From Psoroptes ovis (Eukaryota > Arthropoda > Arachnida > Sarcoptiformes > Psoroptidae), in the NCBI GenBank assembly GCA_002943765.1, contig PQWQ01000013.1, positions 434,001 to 498,000 of the forward strand: a DNA stretch of 64,000 nucleotides. Reading direction: 5' to 3'. The notes under the pieces are model-generated. The model saw only the letters and a list, made by a program, of their open reading frames with translations. It made no database searches and was not told where the DNA came from. Shown one piece after another: positions 1-13,254 of the stretch (positions are counted from its first letter, which is position 1; every line of letters starts with the position of its first letter). The position numbers and the translations under genes are program-made.

Positions 1-3000
1 TTTCTTCCTTGAATTCATAACAAAAGTCTACTATTCGGAAATACTACAATGACTATGCAGGATTTAAAATTTGAAGGAAAAAATATTCAAAACGTTTCCC
101 AATTTTTCCATAATTTTCCTTATTTGCTTCACATCATCATCTTCAGCTTTAAGTGAACAAATGAAACAATTGATTGAATTGATCCAATTCGTTAATTTTT
201 CTCCTTTTTTTTCTTCATTTTTCACCAACTCGCATTTGAAATACACGAAGTGAATATTTTTTGAATAAAATTGAATAAAAGATGATTAATGATTACGAAC
301 AAATGTGAAATGTTTGTAAAAATTCTTCTAGAAAGAATATTTTCTTTATTATTCAAGAAATAGTTATTCATTTAGTTTGATCAATCAATGTTAAATTATT
401 AATATTGATTCATTTATTTTATTCCTTTGTTTTGCGTAATCATGGAGAAATATTCCTATTCAAAACATTATCATCAAATCAAAAGTTTATTGATAAAAAT
501 AAAAATACGGTACCATTCTCTCCTGTTGTGGTTTCCTCTCGAAATAATAATAAAGATTGGTGCAGTAAATTTTTAATCGATTTTTTGAATATTGCAATTT
601 TCGCTTGTAAAATGAGAATTTTGTCAAAATTTTTCCAATTCTATGGAAAATGAATAAAGGAATTCTAAAGTTCTTTTCTGTGCATTGAATTTGATCAATC
701 AATCAATTTAGCAATCAAAAGTTTTTATTATCATGATTTAAGCACTGTTATTAAATCTAGACTTGTAAACAAAAGTTATTTTATCTTTGTTTTTGACAAA
801 AAATAACAAAAACAAGCAATAACAATCACTGAAATTTAATTCCAAATTCATCATGAAAAACATAAATCATTAATTTTATCACTTTTTAAACATTGAAAAA
901 AGTTTAAATAATCTTTTGTTATCATGAATTCTTTTAATTCATCTACAACAAAAACTCTATGGATGTTTTTGTATGGATTGAGAAGACTTTAATTCGAAAA
1001 ACAATATTTGGTGTAAGGTCATTTTATTAGGGATTCCGTATGCTCTTTCTTCGTCTTTTGTTGTTGAACAATTTGATTCCAAATAAAAAAAAGTAGCAAG
1101 ATTATATTTGATTACACTTTGATTGAATGTCACATGTTAACAATGAAAATGTCCAAGTTTTATGAAAAAACAACAATAATGGTCATTGTTGTTGATCATT
1201 TATTATTATTTTTGATTATTTGTTTGCTTTATTGGAATTGATTGTTTTTCCTCTTTCAATTATTTTTTTTCCAATAAAATCCCATGAAATTCTTTGAGTT
1301 ATTTGTAAATTTTTGGCAAATATTATTACAAATAACAACAACCAACAGGAACAACAACAATAATAATAATGACAAATCCAAAGAAATGCAAACACACACA
1401 TACAATACAAACAAATGTCAACATTATTGAGTGAAATTTCGGTTTGGAATTTCGATTGGTATTCGTATGACTACGAGTAAATGTTTGAATGAATTTTTTT
1501 TTTTCGAAAATATGCATAGATGCACAACCATAGATTTTTTCGGAGATTTTCTTTGTTAAATTTTTTCTTTCAAAGAAAAAAGAGAATCTCATAATGACAA
1601 ACATCGATCGCAAACGATTTAACGATCGCTTAATTTTTTTGATGGTGAATTGCGAACAATTTTCTGTGCATTTTCTCGCATATTTTTACATTCGATTTGA
1701 TCTTGGTCTGTGTGTCCATATTTTATTTTTTATTTCGCGAAGGTTTGCCCCATTTATTTGCTACCATTATGTGTTTATTTGAGAATTTGGTATATATTAT
1801 CATTATGTATAATAATAATAAAATTATTCTCATGACCCTATTTGATTTAATATATTTTTCATTTTGATTCTCATGAGATGTTTTTATTTATCATTATTAT
1901 TATCATTTTTTTTATTCTGATGCTCTTAGAAATTCTTGTGAAATTTCTATTTTCTTATACATTTTTTTCAAAAATAATTTGAGAATATATTTCATTATTA
2001 CATCATAATTATTTACAAAGGAATAATGATAGAAGAAAATAAAATTTGAAAATTTACAATCAAAATTTATTATTATTATTATTATCAATGTCATCATTTC
2101 ATAATTATAGCATCAAATTTTTTTTTCTTAAATAAATGTTTGCAAAATGAAATGATGTAAAAACAAATATAAATACATTTGTTAAATTTACTATGAATTT
2201 ATAATGCATTTCAATGATTCTCCACATATATCTTTATAAATTATTTTTTTATTATAATAATGAATTGAAGCAGGATGGAGTCAAAGAATATGAGGAAAAT
2301 CAACATTTTCAAATAGTTTCAGACACATGAAAATCTACATAAAAATAAATGATAAAGTCAAAAAAAAAAAAAATCAAATAAAATAAAAGAAAGGAAAAAT
2401 AAATGAAAATAAATATAATGTTTACATTTCATATAAATTTCATTTTTATATTTCAAATTAACTAATCAAACCGAAGCTAAATAATAATAATAATAATGAA
2501 AAAAAAAGATTATAATTATAATGATGATGATAATGAGTACAAAGAAAGAATCCAAAAATCAACAGAAAATATCCCAAAAGAAGAGGAAAAAATATATCAA
2601 AAATTATTTGGCTGGAAACATAAGTCTAAGAATAAATAATATAATTGATGAAACACACCAAGTGAAAGTGAAGCAAAAGAAAAAACGAAAATAGAGAATA
2701 ATGAAATTGAATAAATAAATATTGATTGAAAATTCCAATGAAATGCATTCGTACACATCATATACTGCTGCTGTCATTTATAATCAACATTTAGTATTTT
2801 CATTATTATTATAATTATTTTTGTAATTATAATTGTAAACATCAGCAATAATGATGATCAAAATTCAACAACATTAATAATTGTTAGACTCGAAATGAAA
2901 ATAAAGCAAAAAAATTGATGAATTATTCCAAACAACAAATCTTTCCATGAAAATTTCAATGTTTTCTTTGCATTTCATCTTTTATTCTCAATTCGTCCAA

Positions 3001-3832
3001 AATTTCATACGAAAGTCAATCATAATATCAGTCAATATCATTTTTTATTATCATTATTATCATCATTATTATTATGTGTGTTGGTGCGGGTATGCACATC
3101 ATCTCACAATTATATCATCAAGCATTCATAGACACAGCACAGGCGGTAAACTTGAACGAAACTTGAGCAAAAGATAAATATATTAGGGAAAATTGACAAC
3201 TAATTTTAAATGAATGAATAATGATAATGGTAACAACAACAATAACGACGACAACAATGAAATTCAAATTCAAAAAAAAAAAATTCTAATCAAAATTGAT
3301 GAGATGTGAATTTGTTAATTCGCTATTTTTTGTTTTATCTCGATGAAATGAATGAAACCATTTCAACATTTTCTCTTTCAAATTCAAACAATGAAAATTG
3401 ATTCAAACTTGGAATCATTTTTTGCCATGATTCAATATTTGAACAAAAATAAATTGTCAATATTTTCACAGGCAAAAATCCATTTTGTAAACTCTTTGGA
3501 TTTGAATTTTTTTTTGTTGGAAAAAATTTCACAGATGGATCATCATCATCGTCATCACGATATCTGTATGAAATCGATTTTATGTGCTGAAATTCCGATA
3601 TCATGAAAAAAAGCAATCAATAAACGAATTAAATTTGAATATTATGATTGAATTTTTCCAATTTTATTATTATCTGGAATGATAAAAAATAAAAATATAT
3701 TTATATAATAATAATAAAAATTTACATAATATTATCATATATATAAAAGTGAATCGTTTGTCTTTTGATACTTTGAATAAACATTCATATTTATATCATC
3801 TTTACAAATATTAATAAAAGTGAATTTTGATT
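1..3832. other. AT-rich intergenic or intronic stretch, no gene recognised
   Basis: About 3.8 kb of very AT-rich sequence with poly-A/T runs and ATT/ATG-type trinucleotide tracts. Open frames here are all short (at most about 95 codons), of low complexity, and resemble no family I know. No exon with a convincing protein match, tRNA fold or long repeat was seen. It could be intergenic, or an intron or UTR of a gene outside the window. Confidence 0.5.
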
Positions 3833-4963
3833 TTAAAATGTATAAGAACATTTTTCATTGAAATTCCTATATTCATCATTGATATTGATTTTTTCGATTA
3901 TAATTTTTTCAAGCACATCATCATCATCATCATCATCCACATCATCGATAATATTATCATCATTTTCATGATCATTATCATTTTCAATTTCATCATCATC
4001 ATCATTTTGATTATGATGATCTTTGTGATGATTTTCATCGCTAATTATATGATAATTTGATGATTGTTTTGTTTGTTTTTTAATATAGACATCAATTTCA
4101 CTATTATCATTATCATTATTATTTTTGAAATAGGCACCGTTTTGATCAATAATAATTGATTGATTTTCATTTTTTTTAGTATTATCATTATTATCATCAT
4201 CATCATTGTTGTGATTATTCAATGAAATTCGTTGCATACGAAATGATGAACATGATGAGTGTTGTGATGGTGAATTTAATTGATTATTATTATCATGATT
4301 ATTGTTGCTGGTATTGTGTTGATGATAATTTTTTTGTTGCATTGGCAATGTTACAGATATTGGTCGATTATCATTAAAAAAATTATTATTATTATTATAA
4401 TGATCATAAATATGATTACGATTTGATTCTGGTACATAACAATAATGATTCATCATTAAATTTGTCATCGGTATTATTGTTGGTGATGAATGATTCGATT
4501 GACTTACACGATTTGATCTGATTGTTAATGATTTGTGCTTGAAAGGCTTTGAATTTTTACTTCTATTTTTGAATTGAGACGGTTTTTTATTTTTATTATC
4601 ACGTTCATAAATATAATTTGATTCAAAACAGCAACAGCAACAAAATAGATGACAACAATAATTGAAACATTTGAAACAGAAACAATTTGAACAATATTTC
4701 TGAAATAATCTTGATAGAAAGCGATAAAACATTCTGATTAAAATAATTAACAATAATACGGCAAACATCTGCGCGACAGGAAGTATCACGACCAAAATAA
4801 CTGTAATTGTTCCACTATCCTCACCTGAATCAACTGGTTTTGCACCCATACGATTATTACCACGATTACCTTTGGATGATATCGCAACACCACGGCCACC
4901 AACAGCCATTATACGGTGCATTTTTATCAATATTGAAATTAGTATAATTTTAACAAAATGCAT
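3833..4963 (-). CDS. Orphan Cys-rich single-pass membrane protein with Asn/Asp-rich tail
   Basis: Uninterrupted 376-codon frame. I do not recognise the family. After an N-terminal stretch with a possible start at Met1, Met15 or Met19 comes one long hydrophobic segment at about residues 53-80, which could be a transmembrane helix. It is followed immediately by a remarkable Cys cluster (about residues 90-113, about a dozen Cys including a CCCCC run), suggesting a palmitoylated or metal-binding juxtamembrane region. A basic stretch (KNKKPSQFKNRSKN) follows. The remaining 200-odd residues are low complexity, rich in Asn, Asp, His and Ser, with acidic runs near the C-terminus. Length, the hydrophobic segment and the ordered composition argue for a real coding exon. 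The low-complexity tail is encoded by GAT/AAT-type tracts and is weaker evidence. The true start and any further exons are uncertain. Confidence 0.55.
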   Translation of the reverse strand: MHFVKIILISILIKMHRIMAVGGRGVAISSKGNRGNNRMGAKPVDSGEDSGTITVILVVILPVAQMFAVLLLIILIRMFYRFLSRLFQKYCSNCFCFKCFNYCCHLFCCCCCFESNYIYERDNKNKKPSQFKNRSKNSKPFKHKSLTIRSNRVSQSNHSSPTIIPMTNLMMNHYCYVPESNRNHIYDHYNNNNNFFNDNRPISVTLPMQQKNYHQHNTSNNNHDNNNQLNSPSQHSSCSSFRMQRISLNNHNNDDDDNNDNTKKNENQSIIIDQNGAYFKNNNDNDNSEIDVYIKKQTKQSSNYHIISDENHHKDHHNQNDDDDEIENDNDHENDDNIIDDVDDDDDDDVLEKIIIEKININDEYRNFNEKCSYTF

Positions 4964-5683
4964 TATGATTTAGATTTGAAGATTCAGTGATGAAAAAAAA
5001 ATGATAATCAAAATACAAAAAAGCGATCAAACGATATCAGCAATCAGATCAATATGTGCTGCGAATCATTACGATTTTTTCTTCTTTTTTTCCATATGAT
5101 CATAATTCATGGAGCAAATGTAAGATAGCAGATTGAATGTTGACAACGATTTTTTAATTTAGTAGAAATTTATTCTAATTTTGCATTTCATCTCATGAAA
5201 TATTGATATTTTTCATTTTGATTTTCATTAGATCATTGAACACTGTCTCATATTCGATTAATCAGGCTAAAATGAAAACCGAATCAACAACATATAAGAA
5301 TAAGATGAATTGAATCAGAATCAGATAAAAAATAAAATAAAATAAATGGACTAACGAATTCGATGAATACTTTAAAATGACTGATTTTCATTTTCTTTCT
5401 TGGATCAGACAAAATCTTCAAAGAAATATACCAAGAATGACACATCTTTTAATGTTTCAAATGAAAACTTGCTAGTAGCATCATTTTTGATGCAGCATTG
5501 CCCATATGTTCCTGCGCCAAATTTGAATTAAAAAATTCAAAATCGGAAACTTTCCCGGAATTTTCATTATTCAAAAAAAAAAGGAAATTTTCCAGAAATG
5601 ATCGAATCACATGCTTTTGTTTACATTAATATTTCATTTTGATTTCAAATGCCACGATGTAAATCTAATAATTTACCAGAAAG
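4964..5683. promoter_or_regulatory. Divergent intergenic region between the orphan membrane gene and CDC123
   Basis: About 720 bp between two genes transcribed away from each other, so it should hold both promoters. It is AT-rich with poly-A runs. I saw no coding potential and no motif I could name with confidence. Confidence 0.35.
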
Positions 5684-6987
5684 ATGTTAATCAGTGATGT
5701 TTTAAAGTGTAACTTTTCATCATGGTATCCATTATTCAGTCATTTAACGGTTGAAAGGTTTGTGATTTGCATTTGAATATTTTGTATGCCTTTAATCATA
5801 ATTTGTTTAGTGATATTATTGAAATTGATGATAAATTTCGTGATTATCTTTTAAGCGATGGAATTATGCTTCCAGAATGGTGTGTTTAATCTGAAATTTT
5901 ATTTGGATGTTAAAACATTTATTTTTTTCGAATTACAGTTGCAATTTAGAGTCTTCTCCACCGATCCATTCTGGACAAAATGACTGGAATGATGATGTTG
6001 ATCACAATGATAATGGTAGCAATTATGATGATGAAGAAGACGAAATAAATATTATTGAATTTCCTAATATCGAGAAAAAAATTCGGCGTTCTTTGCGCAA
6101 ATATGGAAGTGTTTTTCCGAAATTAAATTGGAGCTCTTGCGAGGATGCCAATTGGATTCAAGCCAATGGAACAAAATGCTCAGACTTGACTAGTATTTTT
6201 TTAATACTCAAAAGTTCAGACAAAATCGTTCATGATTTAACTGACCCGTATGTTATTATGATTCTTTTGAAAAATGAGATATGATTTTTTTCGATTACAC
6301 AGATTTGAACATTGTATAGATTTTGATGATGGTGGGAGTAAACCAAAATTTCCATATCAATTAATATTACGAAAATGGATTAATATAAATCCGTCCATGG
6401 AATTCCGTTGTTTTATTAGCGATCAAAAGTTATTGGCTATTTGTCAGCGTGATGTTAGATCATATTATGAACACATTAAAGCTGAAAAATCTCAAATAAT
6501 AGAAGATATCCAAAATTTTTTTGATGAAAATATTCGTGGAAAATTTCCATTGAAAAATTGTATGTCTTTGCTCCAATTTTTTCTAAAATTATATCTTGAA
6601 TATTTCCGATATTTTACTTTTAGATGTAATCGATATTTTAAGATCGAAAACCGAACCAATCAAATTGATTGATGTAAACGTTTTTGGCAAACTAACTGAT
6701 TCGTTGTTATTTGATTGGGATGAACTAAATGCAAATGCTCAAGCAATTGAACGTGGTGTTCCTATATCAACGGTAGATAATATTATAATCTTATAAAACA
6801 GAATGATAATTTTTAATTCAAAAATTAACAGGGATTCCGTTACATTGAAAATCGTTTCGGTGTTCAGCCAGGTCGATTCGAATTGAATTCACTACCATTA
6901 GATGTTTTCAATGGTAATATCAATAATGTTTATGATGATAATTCAATCAGTACTAATGATAACAGCAACAACAACAATTATCGATGA
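5684..6987 (+). CDS. CDC123: Cell division cycle protein 123 (eIF2 assembly chaperone)
   Basis: CDC123 is an ATP-grasp-like chaperone that joins eIF2 alpha and gamma during assembly of the initiation factor in the cytoplasm. Six exons join in phase: 5684-5757, 5811-5879, 5939-6247, 6303-6559, 6624-6772 and 6832-6987. They give 337 aa, essentially the usual length of the family. The N-terminus (CNFSSWYPLF, then DYLLSDGI) matches the family start. Family signatures follow: FPKLNWSSCEDANWI, SDLTSIFLILKSSDKI, LILRKWININPSMEFRCF, ICQRDVRSYYEHI, and LIDVNVFGKLTDSLLFDWDEL. An acidic Asp/Asn insert lies near residues 60-80, and the C-terminus is Asn-rich. All introns are 53-64 bp GT-AG. The start is the first ATG of the exon giving the conserved N-terminus. 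Confidence 0.95.
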
Positions 6988-7682
6988 CATTGATAATTCC
7001 ATGCAATTAAACTAAGGTGTGAATTTTAATCATTTCAACTTTAAAAATTACATCGATCTTTTTTATTCGAGAAAAGTTGCACAAATTTGCATTTATTGAC
7101 TGCACAATAAATCGAAAAAATTTATGATTTATTTGAAGAACAAAATTATTATGTTTTTGTGCAGTATGTTAATAAAAATAAAATAGAAACCATAAAAAAT
7201 GTAATGAATCACAATTAATAATCAAATAAAGAAAATCATATTAAATTTTCATTTAAATAATCGACTGCAATCAAATACATCCAGAGTGACTTTAACGTGG
7301 TTATTTTGTGATAATAGAAAATGAAGAGAAAATGTAATAAATATTTTTAAATATGATCCAGTCCAACCGACCACCAACAACCTACGCCAGCACATAATGA
7401 TGCAAATTCACAAATTTTGAATTCAAATATTCATTTGTCTACATTTAAATATAATTTAATCATTTTCACTAATTATCACAGTTGTTCTATCATATCTTTT
7501 TCTTTGTATTTTAATATTTTTTATGACCATCTAATTAATTGTTATTGTCATCAGTCATGGGAATTTATTATTATGTGTATCTTCAATGAAAAAAATATGA
7601 CAAATTAAACCGAAAAAAGATGTTTGGATCAAAATTTTTATTGTTTTTATTATGAGATTATTTTTCATGTCATTATCAAATA
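6988..7682. other. Intergenic, CDC123 to GPCR
   Basis: About 700 bp of AT-rich sequence holding the CDC123 3' end (AATAAA-like motifs near 7070-7230) and presumably the promoter of the downstream receptor. The short open frames show no recognisable protein. Confidence 0.4.
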
Positions 7683-10555
7683 ATGAATAGAATAACATTT
7701 ATGCTGATTTTGATCATATTTATGTTACAACCGACTGAATCTAAACAATCGATTGATGAAAATAAAGGTGATTCATTTTCTTTCAAGTTTATTTGTTACA
7801 AAAATTATAAATAATTTTGATTTCACTTTGCTTCATTTAAATTTTTAATTATTCGATTTTTCTGCAGAAATTTGTTCAATAAAATGTTTTGACCGAAAAA
7901 ATAATCAAAACGAAATCGCTTGTGATTTATCATACAAAAATAAGAATCGCGTAAAACGGACGGACCGCATCGTTTTAGAATACCCTTTTTCACGTGTTGA
8001 TGATGAAGAAAATGACCATTTACCAAGGCGCGTTGAATACTTGAAATGTTTGAAATCATTCAAACATTGTCGTCGACCACCTACTACAACTACGAAACCA
8101 CCATTTCACATTGATGGTTTGTTTCTTATTTTTATTCATACTTATTTTGATTTTTTTCTGAAATTCAGATTTCAAAAATTACTATGAAGATTTGAAAATA
8201 ATTTATAATGAAATAAAAAATTATTCTGCGATAATATTACCAAATAAATTCGATCAAATATTATCGAATTTGACAGATATGTATGATGACATTTTGTCCG
8301 ATGATTATGAAATAGATCATGATGATCGAATAAATATAACCAAGTCATCATTAGCGATCATCGATAATCTTATTGGTCGTGATAATTTATGGAGCAAAAT
8401 GGGCGAAGACCTAAAATCAAATGCAACAAATAAAATGATCACATTTATCGAACAGATACCATTAGTGTTTAATGATAAAGAATTTGATGAAGATAATAAT
8501 TATCCGATTTTGAAAATTACTTGTCAAAATATTAGTCTATATTCTCGAAAATCTAGTTTTAATGAATCATTGATATTCGAAATGAATCAAACAAAATTAC
8601 GATTGCCATCATTAAATTTTCTCAATAATACAAATAAAGGTCAAAATGAAATATCGTCAACTGCATTAATTTTGAAGAATACAAATTTTTCTCCAAAAAT
8701 TTGCGATGAAGAATCTATAAACTATAAATTTCTCAACACACCAATCATATCGATTAAGATCGGTGATCATAATAAATCGATCCATTTCCCCGATCAAAAT
8801 TATTTCTATTTTAAGTAAGTCAATCAATGTTTGTCTATTCAATTATGTTCGGTCTGATTTTTTTTAATCGTAGAACTAAAAATTATGATAGACTAAAATT
8901 TGGTGATAAAATAGGATGTTACTATTGGAATACAACAGATAAATGTTGGTCCAGCAATGGATGTTATTATCGTAAAATAGAATCCAATCCATCAACATCG
9001 ATTTGTGAATGTAATCACTTGACTAGTATTGTGATCATTGTCGATATTTATAATAGAGACAGTGATGATCCAATTAAAACATGGTTAACATATATCACAT
9101 CTACAACATCAATAATTTGCACAATATTTGCATTGTTCATATCTTATCGTTATAATTATCAATCATTGACTGTCGTAAACGATCAGTTTCGTACTAAATC
9201 AAATTTAATATTACTTAATTTACATATGAGTATTTGGTTGATATTATCACATCTTATCATCATAATAGGTCTTGAACGCACCAAAGTATGTTGATACCTA
9301 GCACGTCAATTAAAATCATGATCTTGTTTTTGATACATTTTTCTTATTTTAAACAGGATGAACCTAATATCATTTGTCAATCAATTTCAGTATTTTTATT
9401 ATATTCACTATTAACTATGATAACATTTACATTTTTAAAGTGTTTTCATTGTTCATGGTTTATTGTGTTTGCCCCGTTAGGCGTATCAATACAATCATTA
9501 TATTATCTGTTAATTGGCTATTTTTCACCATTAATCATCATTGGAATAGGTCTAATTTGGATTTATTTCAATGAAACTAAACAAATTTGGCAAGATGTAT
9601 TCGAATCATTATGTGGACGTTATTTGTAAGTTTTTAAGTTAAGATTTGTTTCAAATTTTAATTTTTTCTTATTATTTTTGGGGAAAAAATGGAAAAAGTT
9701 GTTGGATATCATCATATAAATATAAACAGCATATCTGGCTATTTCTAGGTGAATTATTTTTATTTTTTATTCTTTTCAAACAATCTCATTTTGCTTTATC
9801 TTGCCTTTCAACGTCATTAATTTTATTTATAAAATTATTATTAATTTCATATCTTTAAAAAAAGGTCCATTATATTGTTTACTTATAACGAATGCGATAT
9901 TATTCATTTTAATTATGTATCGTTATTGTACAAGCCCAATACATTTACGTACATCAAAAACAAAGCATATATTTTCAATGTTGTTGAATGCGTTTTTGTT
10001 TTTCTGTAATTTCGGCCTAACTTGGTTATTGGCAATTTATTATATTAATGAACAAATACCAACATCAAGACTATTCTCAATATTATTTATATTATTGAAT
10101 GGTAGTCAGGTATTATGATTTTTTATTCAATTTTCATAACAAAAATTTATTTTTTCTCATCATCATTATTTCTTCTATTGAAGGGTATTTTTCTACTGAT
10201 CGAACAAATATTTCGATTCTTTAAACGTAAAAATCCTATTATACAATCTAAATCATCAACTTTAACAACAAAACTGCGAACAACTTCAACAAATGATATC
10301 AATAATAATAATAATAATGATAATGATATTATTAAATCAACGAATAATCTCAAACAAAAACAAGAACAACATGGTGAAAAAAATTACAATATGATTCATG
10401 CATTTTTGCCATCGTTATTTAGGCGAAAATTATTCAATAAATCGCAGAAAAAATGGCAGCAACAACAACGAATACATCAGCTAAATGAAAGCAATCTATA
10501 CCCTAAAATACTTGTCTATAATAGTAAAAATGAAAATAATTGTAATGAATTATGA
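7683..10555 (+). CDS. Adhesion-type (family B2) G-protein-coupled receptor
   Basis: Eight exons join in phase: 7683-7767, 7868-8116, 8169-8814, 8874-9285, 9357-9625, 9699-9748, 9865-10109 and 10184-10555, giving about 775 aa. A signal peptide (about 20 residues ending near PTESKQ) starts the protein. The ectodomain is about 370 residues with a few Cys and N-glycosylation sites but no named adhesion module I can see. It ends in a GPS motif (CYYWNTTDKCW ... CECNHLTSIVI), where the GAIN domain of these receptors is autoproteolysed. Seven hydrophobic segments follow. They include family-B hallmarks: a conserved Cys before TM3, CWISS between TM4 and TM5, WLFLGPLY in TM5 and NGSQG in TM7. The cytoplasmic tail is Asn/Gln/Lys-rich. 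The splice joins restoring WLFLG-PLY and GSQ-GIF are strong evidence. Ligand and subfamily are not determinable here. Confidence 0.85.
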
Positions 10556-13254
10556 TAATTTTTAACAATACAATGAAATAAAATAAATACAAATCGGATT
10601 GAAGACAAATAAACAAACAAAAAAACGATAATAAGGTTCTTCGAGAATAATGATATGTCAAATGAATGGTACTCGTTGTTTTTCTTTTTTTTAATGGTAT
10701 TCTTTAGCAATCCGCAATAATGATGATTATCAGATTCAATTTCATAGTTATAGCATGAAACAGCCATCACTTTTTTCTCGATCCAATGATCGTGTAAAAA
10801 AATGAAATACCGATAAATTTTGCAATTTTCAATGCATTCTGAGAATATGTTCGATTTGGAACTGAAAATTTCCTTGACATTCAATATTTTCATTCAATTT
10901 GATAATATATAGATGAATATTTTAGCAAATTACCACTATTCGTTATAATTTTATCATTATCATCATACCGACTAGCTATATATTTTTCGATGACAATAAT
11001 TTTTAGCATGTCCTGTTGGTACTTTTTGTTTGAAATGAATTTCATTTCACATTTGTTTTTTCGGCGCGTGTTGAATCTTGTTTTTTCATTCATTCAAAAT
11101 AATTCACTTATTCATTTCACTTTTCATTGTCAATGTCGTTGTCGTATGATCTTCATCAATGAAATTCAATGATACTATTTTCAATCATCATCATAATCAA
11201 TAATAATCACGTTTCGCTTCATTTCAAATCGTTGTCTATTGAGTTCTTCGGTTCATATTCAAGAATTTTGATTTGAATTCATCAAATCAAATTCTTGTAT
11301 CCCCGTTGCATCATCTTTTTTTTGTAATCAAATTATCTCTAATAAATTCTCAAGATTTCAAATCATCATTGTAATATTTTGATTTTTATCTGAAATCTAT
11401 TCACGTATTTCTCATTTATTTTTACTTGTTTGTTTGTTTGTTTATTTGCACATTAAATTTTATTTATTTTTTATTGATATATGTCAAGATAAAAATTAAC
11501 AACAATCGACCAATTGTTACCATATTTTTTAAGTCTCTGATTGTTCAGTGATGAAAGCATGATGATTGCATTTATTGTCTAGACGAGAAAAAACAAAAAT
11601 CATTAAACTATTTTAAATGTAAATTTGAAATTTATAGATATCGATAATATCATAAATAGATTTGATCCAATGATTCAATGATTAGCGTTAAAAAATCAAA
11701 TATTCATCCGGCAATCAATTTAAAAAGAATTTGACTAATGATAATTGATGAATTACTTGAATTATGAAAAATTAATTTAGAAAAAATTTGAATTTGTTTT
11801 GAAAAATATGAAATAATAATGATGATGATGATGCAAAAATATTTAAAATAATTTCAACTATCAACAAACAAATCAAAATTCATTATCAACAATTACAACA
11901 ATCAATGAACACATAGGTATGTTTGCTTTTGATGCTTTTTAAAATGGTAATCAAAATTCTATTTCAGTTTAAAAAATATTTGATATTAAAACATGACAAA
12001 CAAATTTTTTTTTCTCACATTTTTCCCCGTAATAATGATCATATGAAAAATCTCATGTAATATCTATGATAATCATTTGAAATTAAAAAGTTTGATCTAA
12101 TTTATCGGAAAAACATTTTAAATGTTTATGTATGTTTACATTTGCCCTCGAAAAGATGTCAAAATCATTTGTAAGTGTAATTTTCGATTCTTTCATCTTC
12201 ATCATTCATTTCCATTTTCACAAATTGCATCACAACAAATTGACATTGAAAATTTGTTAAGTGCTGTTTTGACGAAATCATTTGAACTGCAGTTTAAACC
12301 GTACAAAAACAAAACAAAAATAGGAAAAAATTCAATGACCAGCGATATTGACATGTGTTTTTGAACAAATAAAGTTTTAAACAATAAATCTCTGTCCATG
12401 ATGTTTTGTTTAAACTAAAAATCAGAAAGCTCAAATCTCAATTGTACATGGCGATAAATTGCGAATAAAAATACGAATAAAATAAAACATGGATCACATT
12501 TCACCGAGAAAAAAACCAATAGTCCGGAAAGTCGGATCATACCATATACCACACAATGAAGAATGAATGAATGGAAAAAATAATTGTCATTTTGTCAAAA
12601 ATTATTCTATTCTTACTTTGATGAACTTTAGTATTGAAGAAAAAATTCTAGCGTATCATGAAGCGTGGAGAATAAAGCCGTAGGGATAAATGTAAATTTT
12701 ATTATTTCATAATTTAAATTTTAGAGAAAACGGGAAATTTTGATGTGAATTTATTTCGTTGATCGTTAACTTAAATTGAAAAAACAGCCTAAAACATTTA
12801 CTGATGATGGATCATCATCATCATCATCGGTGATTTTTGTAAAATAAAACTTTTTTTCAAAGCTAAAATTACTAATGATCATTAGCATCACATATGATGT
12901 TGATGATGTTGTCATTTTCAATTAAAAAAAATTCAAAACAAAATTCAATCAAAATATTTTTAGTTTATTATTATTTTTTTTTGCCAAACAAATCGATCAA
13001 ATTCAACCTAAATTGTATCAAATGCTTGTAATGAATCAATGAATTTTTTTTTCAGTTTTTGAAATATGTCATTTTGCATTTAGGTTAAAAGAGAAAAATA
13101 ATCTTTCTGGAATTTTTCAATATTTTAAGCAAATTTGATCCATAATAGCTGAGTAGAGTGTGAAGAAGATTAAGAAATCATCAATAATAAACATTGCTGA
13201 TCATTATTATTATTATTATTATTTTTGTTATTACCGAACAATAATCATTGAATA
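10556..13254. other. Intergenic, GPCR to LDL-receptor-like gene
   Basis: About 2.7 kb of AT-rich sequence. Several short open frames exist (for example on the minus strand at 10516-10893), but they are low complexity, overlap one another and match nothing I know. It presumably contains the GPCR 3' UTR and the upstream region of the next gene. Confidence 0.4.

Noticed and set aside
405..702. Overlapping open frames on both strands near the left edge
   Set aside because: Short, low complexity, mutually overlapping, and no family resemblance or splice continuation.
12122..12399. 80- and 65-codon frames on opposite strands
   Set aside because: No conserved motif, and the two frames shadow each other in AT-rich DNA.
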